Notes: generated by a model not told the origin, from the sequence alone. Counted from the first letter of the stretch, positions 1-7,611 are shown. The stretch is DNA of 15,892 bases from an uncultured Eubacteriales bacterium (GCA_900549705.1 URPI01000033.1:1-15892); one strand, 5' to 3'. Numbers and translations are program-made.

Positions 1-2
1 GT

Positions 3-998
3 GCCAGCCCCCAGGATTTCCGGGACCCCAAAATCTGGATGGAATGCGGCGTTTATTACGCAGTTGCGGTGAACCGGGGCAAAGACGGCAGCGGGGATGT
101 CTTGCTTTTTGAGAGTAGGGATGGATTTCATTGGGTACGCGACAGCATTCTGTATTCCTGTGGATACCGTTTTGGAACCATGTGGGAATGCCCGGACTTT
201 TTTCATCTGGATGGCAGGGATGTGCTGATTCACAGTGCGCTGGAAGTGCGGGCGAAGACAATGGAATTCCATAATGGTACTTGTACCGTGTATCACATCG
301 GATCTACAGATGCAGAAAAGCACTTTCACCCGGAAGTATCCCATGTGGTGGATTATGGCCTTGACTTTTATGCGCCGCAGACGCTGGAAGCGCTGGATGG
401 CCGCCGCATCCTGATTGGTTGGATGCAAAGCTGGGAAGGAGCGCACCAGCGCATTCCGGGGCTTGACTTCATGGGGCATATGACCGTCCCCAGAGAGCTT
501 ACCATCCGGGATGGACGGCTGCTGCAGATGCCGGTACGGGAACTGGGCAGCTATCGGAGGAATAAGGTGGAATTCCGCGATGTGACCGTTCATGAGGAAA
601 TTACCCTGCCTGGTGTTTCCGGCAAGGTACTGGATATGATTTTGGAGATTGCGCCTGCTACGGAGTGTTACAGCTGGTTCCGGCTGCAAATTCGGAAGGG
701 GGAGGGGTTTCATACAGATATTACACTTTTCCCGCAGAAGGGTACCATTCACCTGGACAGAACCTACAGCGGATTTCCTTTTGACATCAACCATGTGCGG
801 GAATTCCCGGCAGATTTTGAAGATGGAAGGATTTGTCTGCGCCTGCTGCTGGACTGCTACAGTGCAGAGTTGTTTGTGGGAGATGGAGCACAGACCGCCT
901 CGATGACCCTTTATTCCCCGGGAAATGCAGAGGGGATTTCCTTTGCTGCAGATACGCCGGTGCGGATGTCCGTCCAGAAATATAGTCTTGAGGTATGA
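3..998 (+). CDS. GH32 beta-fructosidase (sucrose-6-phosphate hydrolase type), 5' end outside window
   Basis: The enzyme hydrolyses a terminal beta-fructoside bond, most likely in sucrose-6-phosphate, sucrose or short fructans. The frame is open from base 3, so the protein starts upstream. The first visible codons contain the GH32 motif DFRDPK (the Asp of RDP, bases 24-26, stabilises the transition state). The acid/base motif WECPD follows at bases 183-197, its Glu being codon 186-188. The N-terminal nucleophile block (NDPNG) must lie before the window. The C-terminal part (about codons 180-330) is the usual beta-sandwich. No signal peptide can be judged. A fructokinase begins 46 bases after the stop, which favours an intracellular enzyme of the SacA/ScrB type over a secreted levanase. 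The family call is secure; the exact substrate is inference. Confidence 0.92.
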   Translation, partial: ASPQDFRDPKIWMECGVYYAVAVNRGKDGSGDVLLFESRDGFHWVRDSILYSCGYRFGTMWECPDFFHLDGRDVLIHSALEVRAKTMEFHNGTCTVYHIGSTDAEKHFHPEVSHVVDYGLDFYAPQTLEALDGRRILIGWMQSWEGAHQRIPGLDFMGHMTVPRELTIRDGRLLQMPVRELGSYRRNKVEFRDVTVHEEITLPGVSGKVLDMILEIAPATECYSWFRLQIRKGEGFHTDITLFPQKGTIHLDRTYSGFPFDINHVREFPADFEDGRICLRLLLDCYSAELFVGDGAQTASMTLYSPGNAEGISFAADTPVRMSVQKYSLEV

Positions 999-1044
999 TA
1001 CATTTCGGCGCATAAAGCGCAGAGAGCGAAAGAGAGGGTATTAG

Positions 1045-2010
1045 GTGAAAAAATATGATGTTGTTGCACTGGGAGAGCTGCTGATTGACTTGACACAGAA
1101 TGGTATCAGCCAGCAGGGGAATCCACTCCTGGAAGCCAATCCCGGCGGTGCGCCCTGCAATGTGCTGGCGCTGCTGGCGAAGCTGGGGCATTTCACGGCT
1201 TTTATTGGAAAGGTGGGAGCGGACGGCTTTGGCACCCAGCTGGAAAATGCCTTGAAGGAAACGGGAATCTCTACCCAGGGGCTGTGCTGGGATGAAAAGG
1301 TACATACAACTTTGGCAGTGGTACATACGTTGGCAGATGGCGACCGGGATTTCAGCTTTTATCGCAACCCCGGTGCAGATATGCAGCTATGCCAGGAGGA
1401 GGTTCCCTTTGAGCTGATTCAGCAGGCCAAGATTTTCCATTTTGGAACCCTGTCCATGACCGATGAGCCGGTGCGTTCTGCCACCTATGCTGCCATTGCA
1501 GAGGCCGAGCGGTGCGGTGTGCTGCGTTCCTTTGACCCCAACCTTCGCCCGCCGCTGTGGCGGAATCTGGAGGAAGCGATGGAGCAGGTGTGCTATGGAT
1601 TAGCCCATTGCGACATCCTGAAAATCTCTGACAATGAAATCCAGTGGCTGACCGGGTTGGAAGATTACGATCAGGGCATATCCTGGATTCGGGAGGTCTA
1701 TCCTGCCATTAAACTGATTCTTCTTTCCATGGGGAAGGATGGAAGCCGTGCCTACGCCGGAGACATTCAGGCAGAGGCTCAGGCGTTCCGGGTGGATACC
1801 ATCGAAACCACCGGTGCAGGTGATACCTTTTTTGGCGCAGTGCTGCATCATGTTCTGATGTGGGGGATGGGGGAATATACCGGCGAACAGCTGACCCGGA
1901 TGCTCACCTTTGCAAATGCAGCAGCTGCCATTGTCACCACCAGAAAGGGTGCGCTGCGTGTTATGCCCGGCAAAGAGGAAATTGCTGCTTTGATGGAAAC
2001 AATGGAATAA
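1045..2010 (+). CDS. scrK: Fructokinase, PfkB/ribokinase family
   Basis: ATP-dependent phosphorylation of fructose, the expected partner of the upstream GH32 enzyme. The protein has 321 residues, the normal length. PfkB signature 1 is at residues 34-47 (GGAPCNVLALLAKLG, with GG at 34-35). Signature 2 is at 255-264 (TTGAGDTFFG), where Asp260 is the catalytic base and the GAGD loop forms the anion hole. The N-terminal VVALGELLID is typical of ScrK-type fructokinases. The start is GTG at 1045, preceded by AGAGGG about eight bases upstream; no better ATG exists before the conserved N-terminus. Other PfkB sugar kinases (for example 2-keto-3-deoxygluconate kinase) are possible, but the GH32 neighbour makes fructose most likely. 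The operon ends at the hairpin directly after the stop. Confidence 0.9.
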   Translation: MKKYDVVALGELLIDLTQNGISQQGNPLLEANPGGAPCNVLALLAKLGHFTAFIGKVGADGFGTQLENALKETGISTQGLCWDEKVHTTLAVVHTLADGDRDFSFYRNPGADMQLCQEEVPFELIQQAKIFHFGTLSMTDEPVRSATYAAIAEAERCGVLRSFDPNLRPPLWRNLEEAMEQVCYGLAHCDILKISDNEIQWLTGLEDYDQGISWIREVYPAIKLILLSMGKDGSRAYAGDIQAEAQAFRVDTIETTGAGDTFFGAVLHHVLMWGMGEYTGEQLTRMLTFANAAAAIVTTRKGALRVMPGKEEIAALMETME

Positions 2011-2053
2011 AAAATTGCCGCCCTCCAACATCTGCTGGAAGGCGGCAATTTTT
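2011..2053. terminator. Bidirectional intrinsic terminator between convergent genes
   Basis: The 12-base arm AAAATTGCCGCC (2011-2022) pairs with GGCGGCAATTTT (2041-2052). TCCA and TGGA extend the stem inside past one mismatch. The stem has an A-tract on one side and a T-tract on the other, so it can end transcription from the fructokinase operon (+) and from the ParB-like gene operon (-), which stops at 2067. Confidence 0.88.
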
Positions 2054-2066
2054 CCTGGCGGGTGTT

Positions 2067-2690
2067 TTATTTTTCTGAGTGGAAAGCTGCTTCTGCGAAG
2101 AATGAATCACAAAATCCATTCCACTGCGTCTCATACGCTGCATGATGAAGCAGCGTCATGTCTTTTGGAGAGAAGATACCACGTTTGTGCGCCTCCTCCA
2201 CAAACTTGAAAATGTAATCCTCTGGGGGCACAGCAACAGCATGGACAAAATTCCAGCCCATCATTGCGGCGTAGTAGAGCCGTGTGTGTCCATCCAGGGA
2301 GATGTATCTTCCGTCATGGGGAAGCACCTGGATGATGATGTCATCCGGCTTCTGAAGAAAGGTGCGGACAGCGGCTATTTTGCTTTCATCCACATAAAAC
2401 TGAGACGGCTGGATGTTTTTCAATAGGATGGTCAGAAGCTGTATTGCCGGATACTGTTTTATCACCTGCCGCTCGGTGTTATAAAAAATGGTGATATGAG
2501 GCGTATAAAAGCGAAATTCTTCAATCACTTGCGGATATATTGCGGCATCCTCCCCACGGACAACAGCTTCGGAATCCGAAATGATTTCAATTTCATAGGG
2601 CTTATCATCTGCAAGAAAGCATCCGTGCTGATACAATACCTTCTTCGAGAAGCGGGCATCTTCATATGCGTTGATGCGCTGGAATTCCAT
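2067..2690 (-). CDS. Hypothetical protein with a ParB/sulfiredoxin-like domain
   Basis: A 207-residue protein of unknown role. Residues about 94-146 resemble the ParB N-terminal fold: a QPSQFYVDESKI segment, a following beta strand, then DGRYISLDGHTRLYYAAMMGW, with the diagnostic DGHTRL box at residues 133-138. In ParB-like proteins this box (usually GxxR or DGxHR) shapes the nucleotide/phosphate site. There is no helix-turn-helix DNA-binding domain as in chromosome-partitioning ParB, so partitioning is unlikely. The N-terminal half (about 90 residues) is unrecognised. ATG at 2690 is chosen over GTG at 2693, because GGAGG lies six bases before the ATG and only three before the GTG. It is the last gene of a three-gene operon, 13 bases after the acetyltransferase. 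The domain call is moderate; the function is unknown. Confidence 0.75.
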   Translation of the reverse strand: MEFQRINAYEDARFSKKVLYQHGCFLADDKPYEIEIISDSEAVVRGEDAAIYPQVIEEFRFYTPHITIFYNTERQVIKQYPAIQLLTILLKNIQPSQFYVDESKIAAVRTFLQKPDDIIIQVLPHDGRYISLDGHTRLYYAAMMGWNFVHAVAVPPEDYIFKFVEEAHKRGIFSPKDMTLLHHAAYETQWNGFCDSFFAEAAFHSEK

Positions 2691-2703
2691 CACGTTCCTC
2701 CCA

Positions 2704-3237
2704 TCAGCAGGGGGTTAACGCCTGCGCGATTTCTGCCTTCGTCTCCGGCGACATCCATTTTTCAAACAGCAGGGATTTTTTAGAGGGAAGGTAGCCCATC
2801 AGCTGAAATCCCAATTTTTTCAGCAGCGCAATGCTGGGGGCGTTTTCCGGTTCCACAAAGCAGGTAAAATCCCAGTCCGGGCAGCGACTGTGAAGCAGCT
2901 CGGTCAGGGCGGTCAGTGCTTCAAAGGCATATCCCTTGCGATGATGCCGGTAGGAGAAGGTGTAGCCCAGGCTGATATTGCCCTCCCGGGGCATGACCAC
3001 AATCTCGCCAATCATGGCATCAGTCTCTTTCAGTGCAACTGCCACCAGGAAGGAAGCTTCCGTGGACACCACATCATTTTTCCGCCGCTCCACCAGTTGA
3101 CAGATGCCTTCAAAATCCGTTACTTGCCCCCGCTGATACCGGGCGCAGATTTCGTTGTTCCGATAGTCATACATCACATCTGCATCTTTTGCTTCAACGC
3201 TGCGCAGCCGCAGCCGGTTGGTTTCCAGAAATGTCAT
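2704..3237 (-). CDS. GNAT family N-acetyltransferase (RimJ/RimL-like)
   Basis: Transfers an acetyl group from acetyl-CoA to an amine; the substrate is unknown. The protein has 177 residues. It opens with FLETNRLRLRSVEAKDADVM, the typical start of the RimJ/RimL-type subgroup (Acetyltransf_3). The acetyl-CoA binding segment is YRHHRKGYAFEA (residues 96-107), matching the R-x-x-R/K-G-x-A pattern. The C-terminal NAPSIALLKKLGF is the usual helix before the last strands. The start ATG at 3237 overlaps the upstream methyltransferase stop as ATGA, with AAGGTGA just upstream. A longer frame from 3294 would run 19 codons into the methyltransferase and is not needed. The overlap implies translational coupling with the methyltransferase. 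Confidence 0.88.
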   Translation of the reverse strand: MTFLETNRLRLRSVEAKDADVMYDYRNNEICARYQRGQVTDFEGICQLVERRKNDVVSTEASFLVAVALKETDAMIGEIVVMPREGNISLGYTFSYRHHRKGYAFEALTALTELLHSRCPDWDFTCFVEPENAPSIALLKKLGFQLMGYLPSKKSLLFEKWMSPETKAEIAQALTPC

Positions 3238-3857
3238 TGTGTCACCTTCTTGAGCAGTATTGTCATGGAATCGTAGCCCTCTGAGATTTCGCATGTCATC
3301 CCATCGGGAACTAGCTCATAAACTTCTTCCTGGCAGTAGGGATGAAAAACCATCCCCTTCCATTTTCCATCAGTGAAGACATAATCGCCGTCTTGCGTTA
3401 CGGTGTGCGGCTCGTCTTCGTATTCCTGGTCGGTGCCATCCAGGGTAATGAGAATAATGCCTGTTGGCTTTGTAATACGGCACAGCTCTTTCGTGGCTGC
3501 CTTTGCTTCAAGCTTAGAAATATGGTCAATCACATCCCGGGCAATAACGGCATCAAATTCCCCATCTGCATAGCCTGTTGCAAGAATGCTGGCAGTTTTG
3601 AACGCATCATTGCCGGTCACGGCCTGTGCAATCGCTGCTGCATGGGCTGAAACATCAAAGCCGCCCACAGCAAATCCGAACTTTGCCAGCTTCAGCGCAT
3701 AAATTCCACACCCGCATCCGGCATCACATACGCTTTTGGCATCATATCGGCGCAGAATGGAGATGATGTCATCCTCGCCCATATCAAAGGCGTTGATATA
3801 TTCTGCAATGCGGGCTGGGTCAATGTGTTCCCAAGAGTTATCCCAAAATGAGTCCAT
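3234..3857 (-). CDS. Class I SAM-dependent methyltransferase
   Basis: A 207-residue methyltransferase of unknown substrate. SAM-binding motif I is VCDAGCGCG at residues 43-51, followed by the acidic end of strand 2 (GGFDVSAHA). VIARDVIDHISK is the motif after strand 4, and ILITLDG follows in the position of strand 5. The N-terminal FWDNSWEHIDPARIAEYI is a helical cap typical of small-molecule methyltransferases of the Methyltransf_11/25 group. There is no DNA-methyltransferase catalytic motif (NPPY or DPPY) and no nuclease next to it, so restriction-modification is unlikely. ATG at 3857 has GGAGG six bases upstream. It is the first gene of the operon with the acetyltransferase (ATGA overlap) and the ParB-like gene. 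Confidence 0.9.
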   Translation of the reverse strand: MDSFWDNSWEHIDPARIAEYINAFDMGEDDIISILRRYDAKSVCDAGCGCGIYALKLAKFGFAVGGFDVSAHAAAIAQAVTGNDAFKTASILATGYADGEFDAVIARDVIDHISKLEAKAATKELCRITKPTGIILITLDGTDQEYEDEPHTVTQDGDYVFTDGKWKGMVFHPYCQEEVYELVPDGMTCEISEGYDSMTILLKKVTQ

Positions 3858-3882
3858 ACTGCACCTCCATGGCCGATGTTTC

Positions 3883-4329
3883 TATATCACAAAGATTGAA
3901 TACACATTTAACTCCCCGGACGGTATTATTCTTACCGGAACAACGAAAGCCTATGTTACCAAACAGACCAGAAAGAAAAAGCCAGCAAAAACAGTTCCTT
4001 ATGAAAAGAGTGTTGGCGAAAAGGCCTATTATACAGTTCAGACAGCTGTGGACATTAAGGCGAGACACTGTACATTCTTTCAGCGTTTATAGGAGAAAAA
4101 AGGTACAAAAAAAGCCTCGCAATCCACTGATACGAATAGTCCCAGTGCAACGCCCGAAGCGGAGTTTGCGAAAGCTCCCAATGCGAGAGTAACACAGCAG
4201 GAGCAGGATGTCAAGCAGAAATACAGCTACAACACGGAAATCAATTTTACGATTACGATGAGTTGCACAAGAACCTTATTCGTTGAGGAAGAGATAACAT
4301 CAAGAGAACACTCCATAAATGAATATTAG
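3883..4329 (+). pseudogene. Decayed coding remnant, unidentified, with an in-frame stop
   Basis: One frame reads like protein across this stretch. It starts near ITKIEYTFNSPDGIIL, runs through a Lys/Thr-rich segment to YYTVQTAVDIK, meets a TAG at 4090-4092, then continues in the same frame as KKASQSTDTNSPSATPEAEF and KAPNARVTQQEQDVKQKYSY before a stop at 4327. No start codon or ribosome binding site precedes it; its 5' end runs into the methyltransferase promoter area. Near 4236 the +2 frame gives NQFYDYDELHKNLIR and a stop, a tail that recalls C-termini of replication-initiator/DnaD-like proteins of mobile elements, so a frameshift there is possible. Base composition is more A-rich than the neighbours. 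I do not recognise the parent gene; the mobile-element link is a guess. Confidence 0.45.
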
Positions 4330-4435
4330 CTTAATTCATGTAAATACGGTTGAATAAACATTCTTTCCTGAAGTCCTACGGATGTAGGGTGGTTGTTGTT
4401 TTTTGGGGATATGTGCAAAATTTGATTTCCGTGGA
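4330..4435. other. Non-coding gap with nothing recognised
   Basis: AT-rich stretch between the two remnants. The only structure seen is a small hairpin, CCTAC-ggat-GTAGG (4375-4388), followed after several bases by a TTGTTGTTTTTT run. It could be a weak + strand terminator, but the five-base stem is short. No ORF with a plausible start is present. Confidence 0.3.
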
Positions 4436-4566
4436 AGCGCCGGGCGAAAGCTCGGCGCTAATCTTTTGTCAGCTCCACCAGGCGGTTAAGCCTATCCACC
4501 CAGGCAAAGTCCGGGTATTTGGGGCAGCTCCTTGGCTGTTTCTGAGGAGAGATTTATTACGAATAC
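4436..4566 (-). pseudogene. C-terminal remnant of an unidentified gene with its 3' hairpin
   Basis: On the minus strand, codons ending at the TAG 4460-4458 spell KYPDFAWVDRLNRLVELTKD, a coherent protein C-terminus. Dropping one base from the GGGG run at 4521-4524 (CCCC on the coding strand) joins it to NLSSETAKELP, extending the reading to about 35 residues before an upstream stop at 4569-4567. Directly after the TAG lies a 10-base hairpin with one G:T pair (AGCGCCGAGC-tttc-GCCCGGCGCT on the minus strand, 4436-4459), placed like a terminator but without a good T-tract. No start or ribosome binding site is present. I do not recognise the parent protein. The remnant call rests on how protein-like the reading is. 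Confidence 0.4.
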
Positions 4567-4579
4567 CTAAAATTTCCCG

Positions 4580-4608
4580 TTGCAGTGCGGACGCGAATAT
4601 TGTAATAT
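4580..4608 (+). promoter_or_regulatory. Predicted sigma-A promoter of the sirtuin gene
   Basis: TTGCAG (4580-4585), a 17-base spacer and TAATAT (4603-4608) lie about 30 bases before the start codon. The expected transcript would begin near 4615, upstream of the AGGAGG ribosome binding site at 4626-4631. Confidence 0.6.
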
Positions 4609-4638
4609 AACATAAAATACAGTCGAGGAGGAAACAGA

Positions 4639-5352
4639 ATGGATAAGATCGAAACACTGAGGCAGTGGGTGAAAGAAAGCTGTCATATTGTGGGATTCAC
4701 AGGTGCAGGCGTAAGCACAGAGAGCGGGATTAAGGATTTCCGCAGTGTGGATGGCTTATATCACCAGCATTTTGAGTACCCGCCGGAGACCATCATCAGC
4801 CACAGTTTTTATATGCGCAATCCGTCTTATTTCTTCCGGTTTTACCGGGAAAAGATGCTTCCGCTTGGTTTTGAACCCAATATCACCCACAAAAAGTTTG
4901 CGCAGTGGGAGCAGGAGGGAAAGCTGGATGCCATTGTGACCCAGAACATTGACGGGCTGCATCAGAAGGCTGGATCCCACACGGTGTATGAACTCCATGG
5001 GAGCGTACTTCGCAACTACTGCACCCGATGCCATAAGTTCTATCCGGCTGAATTTATCCGGGATGCCCAGGATATTCCCCGCTGCACCTGCGGCGGCATT
5101 GTGAAGCCCGACGTGGTACTATACGAGGAAAGCCTGGACGGGAAAACCATTGAAAAAAGCGTTGCAGCAATTGCCGGTGCTGACCTGCTGATTGTCGCCG
5201 GAACAAGCTTGACAGTTTACCCGGCGGCGGGGTTTCTGCGTTATTATCGGGGCAATCGGCTGGTGCTTATCAACCGCGACCTGACGCCATATGACGATAA
5301 TGCAGATTTGGTGATTCACGACAGCCTGGGCAATGTCTTTTCCCAATTATAA
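4639..5352 (+). CDS. NAD-dependent protein deacylase, Sir2 family
   Basis: Removes acetyl or related acyl groups from lysine using NAD+, yielding nicotinamide and O-acetyl-ADP-ribose; cytoplasmic. The 237-residue length is normal for bacterial CobB/SrtN-type sirtuins. NAD-binding GAGVSTESGIKDFR is at residues 22-35, TQNIDGLH at 101-108, and catalytic His120 lies in ELHGS. The zinc ribbon cysteines are Cys128 and Cys131 (CTRC) and Cys149 and Cys151 (CTC). GTSLTVYPA and LINRD form the C-terminal NAD pocket. The usual GE after the KPDVV strand reads YEES. The start has AGGAGG seven bases upstream. It has its own promoter and terminator and no neighbouring macrodomain, lipoyl or defence gene, so it is a stand-alone sirtuin. 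Whether it prefers acetyl or other acyl groups cannot be read from the sequence. Confidence 0.95.
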   Translation: MDKIETLRQWVKESCHIVGFTGAGVSTESGIKDFRSVDGLYHQHFEYPPETIISHSFYMRNPSYFFRFYREKMLPLGFEPNITHKKFAQWEQEGKLDAIVTQNIDGLHQKAGSHTVYELHGSVLRNYCTRCHKFYPAEFIRDAQDIPRCTCGGIVKPDVVLYEESLDGKTIEKSVAAIAGADLLIVAGTSLTVYPAAGFLRYYRGNRLVLINRDLTPYDDNADLVIHDSLGNVFSQL

Positions 5353-5353
5353 C

Positions 5354-5396
5354 AAGCACCTCACTCCGATGGATTTCAGAGTGAGGTTGCTTTTTT
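5354..5396 (+). terminator. Intrinsic terminator after the sirtuin gene
   Basis: AAGCACCTCACTC (5354-5366) pairs with GAGTGAGGTTGCTT (5379-5392) with one bulged T, followed by TTTT. The T-tract overlaps the stop codon of the convergent exporter gene. The hairpin could also stop minus-strand transcription, though its T-tract in that direction is poor. Confidence 0.85.
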
Positions 5397-6621
5397 ATTT
5401 GCGATTTTCCTTCCAGGTGTATATCAGACGGACAATTGTGGAAACCAGCAGGACACCAACTGCCATAACGCCCACGATGGCGGCAGTATAGGTTCCTCGC
5501 GCAGCAAATTGCTCCATATTTCCATGAACGGCATAATACATGGTATAGTAGATTCCTGCACCGGGAATCAGCGGAAACAGCGAAACGACCAGATAGGAAA
5601 TAGCCGGGTACTTGCGGATACGCGCCATGACCTCCGCATACACCGAGGCGAAGAATGCACCAGCAAAATAGGCAAAGATTTCACCCGCCCCCAGCCGCTG
5701 AATCAACACAAAGCCGACCCAGGTGACAACACCGCCCAGCGCACAGAGAAGCCCGCCGGGACCATGGATGTTAAATAAAATGGAAAATCCGATACAGCCG
5801 ATTAGCGAGCCGATGGCTGTCACCAGCAGGGGATTGCTCAGTTCTACAAGATTATGCGGCATTCCCCAAAGCAGGTCGGATGTATTCCATGCCACAGCGG
5901 TTCCCAGAGCCATGCCCATGGAAATCAAAAGCACCTGAACAAACCGAGTGATGCCAGAATTCGTATCACCATAGATAATGTCGCGCATGGCGTTGGTAAA
6001 CAGCAGCCCAGGCACCAGAATCATCAATGCGCCAATTACAACGCTGTTCACATTCTGAACCAGACCGTGGGTGTTCAGCCAGTAAGCGAGAAGTGCCATA
6101 GAAAAGGCGGAGAAGATGGTCTCAAAAAACGGGTTGACCTTCATTTTATCCATAAAGCGATTCAAAAGTCCGCCCAGTATGCCGCACAGGCCGGACATCA
6201 CCATGTCTGTTGCGCCACAACCAAAAAGAAGGGAATAGCCCAGTGCACCTAAAAAGTGCCCCAGGACAGAAACGAAAAGGCCGTAATAGGGAATGGCACT
6301 GCGCACCTGTTCCAGCCACTGCATTGCGGTTTCAGGGGCAGGGTGTTCCTTGCAAATTTTGCGGCTGAGGGCATTCAGCTTTTCCACGGCATCCAGATTG
6401 TTTCCATGAGGACCGATTCTGCGCATCCGGGTGATGGGTTTTCCGTCTTCTGTGAGCATACTGACAATCAAATAATTGGGAATGGAGAACACTTCCGCTT
6501 TTATGCCATAGCTTGCCGCAATCCGGGCCATGCTGTCTTCAATGCGGAAGGTTTCAGCGCCGCTGATGGAAAGCTCGTAGCCCAAATCCACTGCCAGGTT
6601 CAGTATTGTCTGATAATCCAT
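5395..6621 (-). CDS. Threonine/serine exporter, ThrE family
   Basis: An integral membrane protein of the ThrE family, expected to export threonine/serine. It has 408 residues and fuses both halves that many Firmicutes encode separately. The N-terminal domain (about 1-130; formerly DUF1212) contains LGYELSISGAETFRIEDSM and a following VFSIPNYLIVSM strand. It is followed by several hydrophobic segments, then the C-terminal ThrE_2-type membrane domain (GSLIGCIGFSILFNIHGPG and onwards), about ten helices in all. The call rests on the N-terminal signature and overall design. The substrate is known only for distant homologues, so it is inference here. ATG at 6621 has only a weak AAGGCGG about 12 bases upstream. 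It is transcribed alone from a predicted promoter at 6659-6686. Confidence 0.85.
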   Translation of the reverse strand: MDYQTILNLAVDLGYELSISGAETFRIEDSMARIAASYGIKAEVFSIPNYLIVSMLTEDGKPITRMRRIGPHGNNLDAVEKLNALSRKICKEHPAPETAMQWLEQVRSAIPYYGLFVSVLGHFLGALGYSLLFGCGATDMVMSGLCGILGGLLNRFMDKMKVNPFFETIFSAFSMALLAYWLNTHGLVQNVNSVVIGALMILVPGLLFTNAMRDIIYGDTNSGITRFVQVLLISMGMALGTAVAWNTSDLLWGMPHNLVELSNPLLVTAIGSLIGCIGFSILFNIHGPGGLLCALGGVVTWVGFVLIQRLGAGEIFAYFAGAFFASVYAEVMARIRKYPAISYLVVSLFPLIPGAGIYYTMYYAVHGNMEQFAARGTYTAAIVGVMAVGVLLVSTIVRLIYTWKENRK

Positions 6622-6658
6622 GTCTTTATTTTCCGCCTTCTGTCAATTTTCCTGTAAC

Positions 6659-6686
6659 AGTATAACACAGAAGTTTCAAAAGACAA
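6659..6686 (-). promoter_or_regulatory. Predicted promoter of the ThrE-family gene
   Basis: On the minus strand, TTGTCT (6686-6681), a 16-base spacer and TATACT (6664-6659) lie about 38 bases before the start codon, between the upstream terminator and the gene. Confidence 0.5.
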
Positions 6687-6702
6687 GAACAAATGCAAAG
6701 GA

Positions 6703-6727
6703 AAACCGCCCCTGGCAGGAGCGGTTT
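6703..6727 (-). terminator. Intrinsic terminator after the degV-family gene
   Basis: On the minus strand, AAACCGCTCCT pairs with AGGGGCGGTTT around a three-base loop, with one G:T pair, followed by TTCCTTTG. It sits six bases after the stop of the DegV gene and separates it from the exporter gene. Confidence 0.75.
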
Positions 6728-6733
6728 GGAAGA

Positions 6734-7579
6734 TTACTTATTACGAACGAAAAGAACACCCAGTGTGCCGGGGCCGCAGTGACAGGAAACGGTACAGCCG
6801 GCAACGGTTTCGTACACATGGCGGAACGGGTGGTATTTTTCAATCCCGGCTTGTGCGGCGTCAATATTTTCCTGGGGAATCTCGGTATGAGTGATGAATA
6901 CTGTGTTATCGTCCAGGTCATCACGGTCTTTCAGACGGTCTTTCACGTAAGCTGCGACGCATTTTTCGATATGCCCCCGGTACTTCTTTACAACGGACAT
7001 CTTGCCGCCGCGCACTTCAATACATGGTTTCAGATTCAGCAGGTTGGCTCCCAGTGCAGCAACACTGGAGCAGCGCCCACCCTTTACCATGTAATCCAGC
7101 CGATCAATAACAAAGCTTGCTTCAACACGAAGGGCAAAATCATCCAGCTGACGCTTCAATTCATCCAAATTCGTAGCGGTTTTGGCAAGTTCGCAGGCTT
7201 TCAGCACCACAAGTCCCTGACCAGTGGACAGATTGCGGGAGTCAATAACCCGCACGTTGTCAAAATCTGCTGCTGCGATGCAGGCGTTTTGGTAGCTGGA
7301 GGAGAAGAAAGAACTAATGTTTATATGAATTACACCATCATAATCCTTGGCATACATGGCAAACTTCTCTTGAAATACGGATATGCCGCGAGCAGCCGTG
7401 GAGCATAGATTTCCTCCGGCGGCCACATGGGCAAAAACATCAGCGGGTGTAATGGTAACACCGTCCAGAAATTCCTCGTTTCCCTTTACAACAATCAAGG
7501 GAATCAGACCAATGTCGTGTTCTTTCAACAGCTGGGGCGAGAGGTCACAGGTACTGTCGGAAATAATCTTTATTCTCAT
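6734..7579 (-). CDS. DegV family fatty-acid-binding protein
   Basis: A 281-residue member of the DegV (FakB-like) family, whose members bind a fatty acid in a cleft and in Gram-positive bacteria can present it to the kinase FakA for phosphorylation. Signatures: MRIKIISDSTCDLS at the N-terminus, FLDGVTITPADVF, the Ser/Thr-Ala segment LCSTAARG, then VIDSRNLSTGQGLVVLKA and RLDYMVKGGRCSSVAALGA, all in the family order. The protein ends with CHCGPGTLGVLFV, the usual closing GPG motif. ATG at 7579 is used; TTG at 7582, one codon earlier, has better spacing from AAAGGA (7 bases versus 10) and could be the true start. It lies 32 bases after the HxlR gene and is probably cotranscribed. No fakA is nearby, so a role in fatty-acid supply is family knowledge only. 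Confidence 0.92.
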   Translation of the reverse strand: MRIKIISDSTCDLSPQLLKEHDIGLIPLIVVKGNEEFLDGVTITPADVFAHVAAGGNLCSTAARGISVFQEKFAMYAKDYDGVIHINISSFFSSSYQNACIAAADFDNVRVIDSRNLSTGQGLVVLKACELAKTATNLDELKRQLDDFALRVEASFVIDRLDYMVKGGRCSSVAALGANLLNLKPCIEVRGGKMSVVKKYRGHIEKCVAAYVKDRLKDRDDLDDNTVFITHTEIPQENIDAAQAGIEKYHPFRHVYETVAGCTVSCHCGPGTLGVLFVRNK

Positions 7580-7611
7580 CAACTTAAAGTCCTTTCATAT
7601 TACATTGCGTA

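Noticed and set aside
3234..3857. Methyltransferase as a restriction-modification enzyme
   Set aside because: There is no NPPY/DPPY or PC motif, no target recognition domain, and no nuclease nearby. It looks like a small-molecule methyltransferase.
3736..3882. The upstream part of the + strand frame that continues into the remnant
   Set aside because: It lies opposite the methyltransferase N-terminus and promoter area, and reads as a shadow; only the part from about 3883 onward looks protein-like.
4350..4610. An 86-codon + strand open frame
   Set aside because: It begins at TTG without a ribosome binding site, crosses the remnant hairpin at 4436-4459 and is opposite a more protein-like minus-strand reading.
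4639..5352. Sirtuin as part of an anti-phage defence system
   Set aside because: Defence sirtuins come with partners such as pAgo, HerA or SLOG/TIR-type proteins. Here the gene is monocistronic, has full deacylase and zinc motifs, and lies between a terminator and its own promoter.
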